Positions 52,681 through 62,700 of a stretch of 64,000 nucleotides of DNA are shown here, piece by piece. Made by a program: the position numbers and the translations under genes. The notes below the pieces were generated by a model. The model saw only the letters and a list, made by a program, of their open reading frames with translations, was not told where the DNA came from and did no database searches. Origin of the DNA: Aquila chrysaetos chrysaetos. Taxonomy: Eukaryota > Chordata > Aves > Accipitriformes > Accipitridae. Each line of letters begins with the position of its first letter. The first letter of the stretch is position 1. The stretch is taken from assembly GCF_900496995.4 (NCBI RefSeq), contig NC_044004.1:84017538-84081537 (forward strand). Reading direction: 5' to 3'.

Positions 52681-52830
52681 CTCCCACTCGGAATCCTTTG
52701 TCCTTTTGATACCGTCTCATGTGATAACGAGCAACCCTCATCATCTTCCTGCAGCATGGCACATTGCCATTTTCTCGCTAAAGAAATAAAAAGCTCTGTC
52801 TTTGCCTTTTCCTTCAGACTGAATACACAT
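52681..52830 (+). pseudogene. Exon 12-like block of the relic
   Basis: LPLGILC aligns with LVLGEVC, the start of exon 12 in the downstream gene, and is followed by CSMAHCHF, comparable with the YANRRPCF region of the family. No acceptor sits at the expected position. Suggestive only. Confidence 0.3.
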
Positions 52831-53475
52831 ATCCTTGCCCACCTACCTCTTTGTTACAAATACCTGTGGCTCTCTAAAGCCATTCTATCTCCAAAATTTG
52901 ACATTTTTATCATGTTGATGTTTACAGCATTCTTTTTAAAAAGTCAGTAAAATAACTGTATTAACTGGAATTTTCCCCTTCATTCTGTAGTTTTGGAGCT
53001 GATTTTGTTTCAAGATTCAGAGACATTTTGGTGGTAATTGTTAATGCTGCAAAAATATTGTAGGAGGTACTTAATTCAGCCTTTTCACTGTGACACCTTG
53101 GGAGGTGGGAGCAAGAGATAGCTTGTACAGCAAGGAGCTATGCAAAACTATCAATCAGGTTAATAGCTGAACTAGGGATTTTTCAGTCAACAATCTGTTA
53201 CGAAGGCATCTTCTGAGCAGCAATCACCTTTGAACAAATTTGTAAGTAGATGAGATCAGTATGCATGATAAAAACCCCAGGAACTGTTTAAACTTCTTGT
53301 TTGAAGTGCGATAACTTAAAAATGTCTATTTGTCTGAATTTCAGGGGAAAAAAAGCATCTCCAAGGTCCTTTCTTTGCAACAAGCTGGCCAGTTCATTAT
53401 ACTGAGCAAATAATGGCACGTCTAATTATTGTGGGAATATTCCAAAAGGGCTAATGTTGTATATGACAGTAAAAG

Positions 53476-53488
53476 GGTTTTGATTAAC
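53476..53488 (+). promoter_or_regulatory. HNF1-like site of the AFP-like promoter
   Basis: GGTTTTGATTAAC has a perfect right HNF1 half-site (GATTAAC) and matches 9 of 12 defined consensus positions. It begins 32 bp before the TATA box, the same spacing as in ALB. Mammalian AFP promoters also depend on HNF1. Confidence 0.6.
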
Positions 53489-53507
53489 CAGAAATTGTTT
53501 GGGAGAG

Positions 53508-53514
53508 TATAAAA
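53508..53514 (+). promoter_or_regulatory. TATA box of the AFP-like gene
   Basis: TATAAAA lies 86 bp upstream of the preferred start codon at 53594. The cap site is expected near 53538-53542. Confidence 0.75.
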
Positions 53515-53593
53515 GTAACTCTTTCCCCTTAATTCTTTCTGCCTTCCACAGATGAACCAAGCTCACCTCAGGCCCCTGCCAAAATCTGACAGC

Positions 53594-53678
53594 ATGAATT
53601 GGAGAACAATAATTTATGTTATTTTATTGGTGAGCCTTACTGTAGTCAAAGCCCTGCCTAGAAGTTATCGGGACATAG
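53594..53678 (+). CDS. AFP: AFP-like exon 1 (signal peptide)
   Basis: 85 nt, same length and phase as ALB exon 1; donor GTAAGG. The start ATG has A at -3. Encodes the hydrophobic stretch IIYVILLVSLTVV and the mature start LPRSYRDI. Confidence 0.9.
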
Positions 53679-56600
53679 GTAAGGATATATCTCTCATTTT
53701 TACTCTGTTCTTTTGCATAGTACTGATGACTGCAACTGCACATGGATGGTTATTTGGTATCTATCTGACTTACTTTGCCACTGCCTGTTCTACATGGGTA
53801 TTTTCTCATGGGTCAAAGGTATACAACAAAACTGCACCTGTATAAATTCTCTGTGACTGAACTTAGATGTGTTGCTTCTTTATGGCTTGAGAATCTCTGC
53901 AGAGTGCAGGACAGCCAGCGATTACTGAGACGAAGTGTACCGAAGGGTAATTTCATCCACAGGGCTGTGGTTGCACCACTGATTTCAGGTACTCCAAAAA
54001 CCGCTGAAGCAAAGCCTGGGGTTGTTCCAGCCTCCCTCTGCAGTCCACGAGGAAGCGAGACAGAGAAGTCCCAGGAGGGATGCTACCTCCCGGTGGCTAT
54101 TCAGAGTAGCTAAGTTAGGCTATTGCTCTGTATTTTCCTTTGGAGGGGCTCTTACTCTCTCTTCACCGACTACTGAAGGGGCCTACAATGACCGCACTTC
54201 TCACTAAGGTTAAGTGCCTAAAATGAGACAACTGAAAACCTCCAATAGTATGTGGTTCTGAAGCTTCTTTCACTTTACATATTGTTATCATTAGTCAACT
54301 TTTTCTTCCCCTTTAGGACTTCCAAAGGCACTAAATGACCCAACAGTGTAAAACAGAACTGATGCCTGTGTTATTTATCTCGTGTTATTGTCTCAGTTGA
54401 CACCCCTGCATTACTCAGAGGGAGAAGCTGGCTTATTTCTTTGATTTGTTTGATCCTTTTACACTGATCTCAGCCCTACTGACACGAGGGTGAGACAGTA
54501 ACATCTTGATTTGGGAACAGGCCCCTTATTTTAAAATTAATCTCTCAGAATAGTCTCTGACAAACAAGGAACTCAAGAAATTCTTGCATTTAGGTTTACC
54601 CATTAATAAATGCCCAGTGGTAAAGGAAAAATATTTGCACAGCATCTTCACATAGCTTGCACACTTCTTTTGCTCTGGATCAGTTCACAACACGGACAGA
54701 AGGACGCAGCTCTGTCAATTTTTGAGGAGCTTTGCCTACCAATATAGTCCTCAATTTATCCCATGTTTTCTGCACAGAAAATCCATCTGTAGCTAAACAG
54801 CAGTCAAGTACACCTTTAAATAGCTAAGGCAAGGTTAAAAGGTGTTTTGTAAGGTGCTTATTTAATCACGTGAAGCACATCATCAAAGCAGCTGAACGCC
54901 CTCCAGGTTTTAGCATATTCCTCCCCACAGTGCTTAAGCCAGGTAGGGAACTCATATTGGCCCTATTATATTGTAGGTCAGAAACAAATAGTTTCACATC
55001 TTCATGCTTAAGTTTAATAGGAAGTTCAGTCTTATGTCTTCCTACTCAGTGCTAGTATCCCAGGCACCAAATTCTCTTTCTCCAAGACTCCAGTACCAAA
55101 AAAAAAAAAAAAAAAAAAAGATATTTGATGAAGCATTTAGTAAACATTTTTTATTCAACTTTTCCTGTTTTTCAGAGGAAAAAAACAGCATTGGCCAACG
55201 TTTTTCTCAGCTGCAGGAGAATAATTTTAAAGCCATGTAAGTTGTCCAGGTAAAGTGTCTACTTGCAAATTTGGTGCCACTGAACATCCTTGCCTCATTT
55301 CGAAATGAGCATGTACCATGAGTCAAACACTCACCCGTTCTGCCAGCCCACACTAACTCAGCCTGGGTTGATATGGATCCTCTTACTGTCTCGCATGTAA
55401 AAATTATATAATTGTTTTTAGGTGGCCAGCAACAGGTTTAATGCTGTGTGTTCTTTTCGTAGTGCCATGATCATGTTTGCTCAGTACGTGCAAGGAGGCA
55501 CGTTTGTCAAAGCAGTTAAAATGGCTGAAGATGTCACAGACCTTGCCAAAAGGTGTGCTGCTGCAGCCAGAGACAACCCGGATTGTCTGAAGCCTTTGGT
55601 AAGCACATTTATGCTTCTTATGTGGCAAACATTTTTAGACGTGACCTGTAATTTCAGAGCCTTGGTATGTGTTTTTCCAAAGAGGTGTGAATACATTATT
55701 AAGAGATGTGATTTCCTTGTGTATGCATGTTTGGCCTTACCGACTCGTTCTCCAGGCTCCCATCTATAGATCATCTAAGTGGAGAAAAACAAAGCCCCTC
55801 CCCCCCCCCCCCCCCCCCAAATATCACAGCAACTTTTGAAATCCTTGACCTGTATTTTTTCTAAAAGATGTTCAGAAAAATTGTGCTTTTGTGGCTGGTG
55901 TAACAAAATTCAGGAGAAGCCAAATTGGGTATGTCTATTTCCACTTCATTAACTCACAGTCCTGGTTTTTGATGGTGTCTGCTCCAACACACTTCTGGAG
56001 CTGGCAGATTGAATCATGAGACATTAATGTCAGTCTGTGTTACGGCTCATTTCTGATTTGTTAGACACACTGAAACAAACCCTGAATTAAAACGGTTCCC
56101 AGCTGAGGCGTGACTGACAGCTGGACCTGAGCACAGCTACTTGGTGAACAAGAAATGAGACACTTTTCATTGTATGAACCTGACTGTAATTAGAAAACAT
56201 AGATCCCGCTACGCTGCAAACTGCAGTATACAAATCAATCACTTTGATCATTATCAAAAGAAAGGGTCTGAATAATGTTATAGGTCCAGAGTGTTTGACA
56301 ATGATTACACTCAAAAGTCTGTCTTGGCATAACAGTAGCTATCAGAGTTTGAGAAATCATCACTTAGAGGTTTTAGAGGGCAGTCTGGTTTTCACTGCAG
56401 TCAAAGCAAGAGATAATAAAGAAAGAAACTGTGAGTTTATGCAGGTCGGGGCTTGCTGGCTTAAAGTAGCCTCCCCAGAGAGCTCAGAGGAGTAAAATGG
56501 AATCCTCACACAAATTAACTTTATTCTAATTTTTCACAGGACAGGATTTTCCTTGATACAATATGCCAGGATGAAAATCTTCCCAGGTTTACTGACTGCT

Positions 56601-59600
56601 GTGCTAAAATGGATCCTGAAAGAAATGACTGCTTTCTCTCCCTTAAAAATTCATCGCGAGGGTTCATTTCTCCTTTTGAAAGGCCAAATGCTGAAGCTGC
56701 CTGCAAAAATCATTCACAGCATCAACATCCATTAACAGGATAGTAAGTTAATAAATCATAGGTTCGTTGCCTAGATATGACAGTTATGAGCCTGGAGACA
56801 GCAAATGCAGTATCAACCAAAAAGTTCAGTCTAAGATACTCTGCAATCTCGTACTCGTTTTTCTTCCTAATGTGAATTATTTGCATAATTCATCTAGCTG
56901 TAACTGTCATGATGTGAAGCCTGTTCTGCCACCTCCTGCTTTGGATATAGGTCCAAATGACAAACAATCATCTGGCCTGTTTCATGATAGCCTATGTAAA
57001 TGACTCATCTGAAACCAAGGGCCTCCCTTTAGTCCTTAAAAACCAAGCAGAAGTTTTGCTGCCTCTAAGCGAGAAACTGGCAGGGTTTGAGACTTCAATT
57101 TCCAGAAAAAAGTCACCCCCATCAGAATCTTCCAAGATAAACACCACACTGTACAGCTTGTTGGGATGACAGGAAAACAATCACTTTTAGCAACTCTCAC
57201 TTTATCATATGGCAGATGCTGCAGTAACACTGCTGCCTCTGCATGTAGGGGCTTACTCCAAAACTAAGGACATTTTTCTCTTGGCTTTAGTTTTATCTAT
57301 GAGGTTTCCAGAAGGCATCCTTTCCTCTATGCCCCAACAATCCTTTCTGTCGCTATCCGGTATGACGAGATGATGAAGAACTGCTGCGGAAGTGCTGAAC
57401 ACCCCACTCATAACCTGGAGGAATGCTTTCGGAGACAGGTATTCCATTGCAGGGTTTTAGTTTATTAAGGTGCAACCAGGGACTTCCTATAGTTAAACAA
57501 TTATTGAAGCAGAGATATCAGCTATTTCTTTTTCAGCATCTGAACCCATTATTTAGAATTCACCTTGTTAAGGACAGGGTGAAATCAGACTTAAATGCTC
57601 TCTTGATTTATAGCCTGAACTCCTAAATGAAAATGTCCGACTGTGGGGTGTCGGGCAGATGTAGCTTTACAGGGAGCCCAAGGCAGTCCCCACGCCCTGC
57701 GATGGCATCCTTGCCCACCCCGACTCTGCTACCTGCACTGGGTTTATCGTAAGGATGCCGAGAGAGGACGTAGTGCTATGCATGGTGCAGAAGTCCAATT
57801 TTTTTTTTTCCTGTTGATAATCCCATGACACATCTCCTGCTTGGCCGAGCATTTGCTCTGCAGAGACATGCCCCACACATAACCAGTGTCAGAAATTTAG
57901 AGCAAACTACCTGTAACAGTGGAAAATAAGGATGAGGAACCTGCCCTTGCTGAATGGCTGAATGTGCCTTTCATGCAGCTTGGCTGGGCTGCAAGCGATG
58001 CTGTAGTTTAACATTAGCTCATAGTAGTACAAAGCCAGTCATGTAGCTCCCAGATGACGATTTACTCCCCTATGCTAAAAACACCAAACTATTGTCTAAA
58101 AGGGTTCTGGTTTCTTTTCACAGAACACTTACTTAATAAATGCTGGTGACTAAATAGCAAGCACAACAGTTAGTCCATATTGCAGCTTGGACAGCATTTT
58201 TCTTTCACTGTTAAAAAATCCCTGTTCAAAAAACTGTCGCCGCAGTAGTTTTAGCATAATGCATTGTCTTTTCTTCCGCTTTCATGGTCTGCATCTTCTT
58301 TCTACCAGGCACCAAAGGTGGTAAAGCCAGTAAAAGAAGATGGCCTGAGGCAGGAACACACATGTGGAATCTTGAAGAAGTTCGGAGAAAGGACCTTAAA
58401 GGCTCTGTGAGTCTCGCCCATGTTTATCATGATTTTGAAAGAAAGTGTGGATGTTGGATGTTAGCTGCGGGTGGTTCCACACCTGCACACAGTACAGTGA
58501 CTCTGAATACCAGCCATGTCCTTTCTGTGTGCAGGTCACTAGTAGCATCTGGCAAGGAAGACAGATTAGGAATACAAATCTATGCATGACAGCAGTCACC
58601 GTTTCCTGACATGCTGCCATTAGCTTTCAAAAGCTAAACCCAAAGTTTGAAATGAATGCATCTCTCTGTGGTGAAAGTTAGAGTGATCGCGAGCAAAATA
58701 CAACTCATGTCTCTCAACCATTTTTAACACAATGTTGCTCCTGTAATTTCTTGCTCGCCAACCACCTTGCTTTTTTCCATCTCACGCTAAAATTCACCTA
58801 GGATCCTTAGATAACTCTGAAAATCTCAGCTATTGGCTTCAAGGGACATTTATTTGTTAACTTCAGTGGGAGCAGGGAGAGACCATTCCTGAGCAATTTG
58901 GATACACCCTCCACAGAAAAATGATGATAGCTATCACAGTCTCACATTGTGAATATAAGCAATAACTATTTTTCTTCATTGTAGGAAACTTGCTCAGATA
59001 AGCCAAAAATTCCCTAAAGCTGATTTTGTTACTGTTAACAAACTTGTGATGGATATTGCTAACATGCACAAGGACTGCTGTCGTGGAGATATGCTGGACT
59101 GTATGCATGATAGGGTAAAACTCATTTAATATTTATATGTTTACAGAAATTGAATGCTTTTGTTGTTGTTGTTTCCAGATTGTTTTTTTTCCTCCTGTGC
59201 TATACTGATTGCTCTCCAAAACTGGAGTTTAACTCTTCAGTCTAAAAACCTGGCTGATTTTCCCATTTGACTTTTCCTGGCGTGAAGTCATCAAGAAGGG
59301 CAGAAAGATCACTTTGTGACTAAAATGACCCAACGCTGCTACAGCAGATTGGGTTGCAGCTCCTAGCTGCGCCATCTATTTTCTGTGCAGCTTTTGGCAG
59401 AACACAGGATCTGCCCGTCCTCCGTTCTCCACCTTCTTCTAACATACCAAATCCAATTATCACACCACTTGTCTGCGGTGTCGAGCTAGACAGCTAACTC
59501 CTCGGTTTAGGTGGTTACCTATAGCACCTATCAAATGGCAAAGCAACGGACTGCAGCAAATAGTTCAACAGGACTTCAGTCTTCCTCCTTGTTCCGTCAG

Positions 59601-59680
59601 ATGTCTGTTGCACGGCTTTGGCCAGCCACCTCTTTTGGGGAGCCACATTCTCTGTCTGTAAAATGGAGATAAAAACACTG

Positions 59681-59718
<38 letters not shown>

Positions 59719-62700
59719 CCAAATTGTGGTAAAATTTCCTTCATTCTCTTTTTTGCTTTACAGGAAGAGATTCTGCACTATGTCTGCACCAACCAAGACA
59801 CCCTATCAAGTAAAATTAAGACGTGCTGTGAAAAGCCTCTGTTACAACAAAGTGAATGCATAGTTAATGCAGAAAATGACGACAAACCTGCAGACTTGTC
59901 CCCCCACGTCAGGGAGTTTATAGAAGACAAAGGAATATGTGAACGTTTTGCCCAGGAGAAAGACACACACTTAGCCAGGTAACGTGGGTCCTTCTCTACT
60001 CTTCAATTTTGCTGTTTCAATACTTGGGTCAAAACATGACAGTCTGCCCGTTAAAGCCCAGCTCATCAGCCTCAGATTTGTCTGCTCTGTGAGCCTATAG
60101 GCACAGGATACTGTGCAAGTTGACCTTAGTGCAACGCCACTTAACGCTAGAAGGTGTGGAATGGCGACAAATGCAGAACAGGGCACCGTTGTTATTTCAG
60201 AGACAAAACTGAAGGAACACAAGTGAAATTTAGGTACTATCAGTTCTGATCTCAGGCCCAAAACATAGCTTTGATCTGCTCTAAGTGGGAATCCAAAAAC
60301 ACTTGCTTAAGTCAGACTCGTGTCTTGATTCAAACAGGATTGGTCCATTTCTGTTCTAGCCATGTTCCTTTGCGCAAGGAAGCCCCGATCCTACCCATAG
60401 TAAACGTGGGCAAGAATGCCACAGGCTGCAACAGAAACAGCATCGAGTCCCAAAGACAGAGAATTCACTTCAAATAACGTACATCGCTTCCATTTATGAG
60501 AAGTGCAGCTAATCGATTGGGCACAACTGCTGTGTAGGGTGACTGCTTCAGCAGAGCTAATCTGTTTGGTGACCACTGAGAAACATGTCTGTTACTGGAA
60601 ATTATTTCATTATCATTTAGATAGGATTAAAAGGAAGAGCAAAACCCCAAGCCCCACAAAGCTCTTAGCTACGCTTGACCCAAGCTAACACTGATCTGGG
60701 ACAGTTACGTGCACAGCACTAGCTCAGGCAATGCTCTGCTCAGTCAGCCCCATTTTGTTCAGGTTCTGTTCCAGGCTGAGATGCCATGAAATTCTCCCTG
60801 TTCCACCAGACAAAACCATCCTGAAAGCACCTCTGCTGTCCTTACCATCCCCGACCTCGAGGGCAGTTGTTTTGGCTTATCTCTAATTCCTGATCCTCCA
60901 TGTATTGCAGGTTTCTGTATGAATATTCCAGGAGACACCCTGAATTTTCTGCTCAGATGCTTTTAAGAATTGGTAAAGGATATGAGGACCTACTGAAAGA
61001 GTGCTGCAAAACCGGGGCTCCAGACAACTGCCGCAGCAGAGGGGTGGGTGCCGACAGGCTTCACACAACATACTGATGGATTCAAGCATGTGACCACATG
61101 ACTGGTTCTGGCTAAGTAGTGAATATCCCTGCTCCAGGTCTAGATCGAGTACCCACAGCTCCTGTAACAAATCCAGCAAATATTACAAGGCCCGACTGAT
61201 TCCCAAATGGAAAAAGCACCAACAGAGATTTCGCAATCTTCACTTGCGACACAATTTAACGTGGGTAGACAGAGATGCCGGGGAAAGGGATGGAGCTAAC
61301 ATTTCTGTGAGCTCTGCTCTCTTTTGGGCTCCCTAGCAGTGCCAAGTGCCCCTCTTGCAAATGTAAAAGGCATTTGTGGTTATTGGCTCAGAAAAAGACG
61401 CCAGCGTTGTAAATATCTGAAGTTAGGAGCCACCCTGTGTCTCAGACCTAGCCTTCTATCAGTGATACAAAATCAAATATTTCAAGGTGATTGAAGCTGG
61501 ACATTTATCACATTCAGGCAGTTTATAGAGGTTGCAGACAGATGAAGACTTTCTAAGGGAATTAAAAATATATATCAGGTGAGAGGTATCTATAGATATC
61601 CAGGCCTTATCGTGAGGCAGTAGGGCTTTCTGCATTCCCCCCGATACAATGACTCCTCGAATTAACTTTTTTTTTTTCAGGAAGAAGAACTGAAGAAACA
61701 TATTTATGAAACTGAAAGTGTCATGAAGACAAGCTGCGACATTTACAAGGATAAAGGAGATTACTATTTCCAAAACGAGTATTACTTTTTTTATATGCTT
61801 ACATTACTCCTGTACCAGCTGGGCACAACTTGGCCTGGAGTAAAGCCACACATGTCAAAAAAGCTAGGCTAAAAGACACCACTTGAATATTTGGACCAAT
61901 ATATTAATGGCTTCTAGGTGTTGGGTTTTTTTCCCTCTTTTCCAAGACAATGTTCTGGGCTCTCATGAGTTCTCTCCTCAACCCAGCTCATGAAGCAGTG
62001 AAGTGACAACTTGACCAATCTCCCGGCCGTGCTGCCTGTGATGTTCTTTATAGCTGCATTTTGAGCTGGGAGCTGTTAACTTAAGAGTCATAAATTTGAC
62101 CAATAGACAGTTGCTGTGTCTTTTGCAAAAGGCTTCGCTCTATCCAGCTCCTGCAGCAGATGTGAACATTAACAATTGTAAAAAAAAAAAATAAAATCTA
62201 ACTACAGTAGACAGAGCAAAACTGGCCTAGCTGAACCATATGCTATGCCTAAATGCAACATGCAGGCACAAGCCTCCTGGAGGAACTTTGGCCCTGATTT
62301 GTAATGGTAATGAGCACATGCCTAACTTATGGTATATAAGCGATCTCAACGAAACCTCTAAACTGCTTGTGTACTTAAAGTTAGGCTTCAGCTATCCTCC
62401 TCTGGGGAGATACATTGGGCTTGTTGCACTCCCGAGCATGTTTGATCTTTAAAAGACCTTTGGAACTATAGGTTTCCAACAAACCTGGTGGGCTGCTTCT
62501 GCCTGTTGTATCAGTTGTTAAGGTTCTCCTGGCCATGATGGTTAATAAGCACAGTTTTTTAAAAAGAAAAAACAAGCGAAGTTTTTTGAGCTTATCTTCT
62601 GCCCTCATCTAGTCTGCCAAGAAGTCACTCGACTTCAATTTTGCTCTTAGACAAGCTCCCTGCACTCCCAGGGAAATGAATAACATGGGAAAAAACATAC

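Larger units (their letters stand above)
46959..52830 (+). pseudogene. Probable relic of another albumin-family gene (AFP/afamin type)
   Basis: A series of weak blocks in family exon order: exon 3-like (46959 on), exon 4-like (48147-48288), exon 5-like (about 48968-49100), exon 6-like (49474-49571), exon 7-like (50030-50122), possible exon 8- and 9-like (about 50725 and 51105), and exon 12-like (about 52681-52830). The exon 7-like block is the firmest. It aligns without gaps over 31 residues to exon 7 of the downstream gene, with 10 identities, and ends at a GT donor in the right phase. The exon 6-like block is exactly 98 nt with good splice sites but has an in-frame TGA. The exon 7 acceptor is missing. 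I infer an old, dead family member, more diverged than the ALB copy at 39-43 kb. Each block apart from exon 7 could be chance, so the whole call is moderate. Confidence 0.45.

Noticed and set aside
53552..53845. 97-codon open frame at the AFP-like start
   Set aside because: It is exon 1 read through the GTAAGG donor into intron 1; the true exon ends at 53678.
55422..55769. 115-codon open frame over AFP-like exon 3
   Set aside because: Starts in intron 2 and runs past the exon 3 donor; only 55463-55598 is coding.
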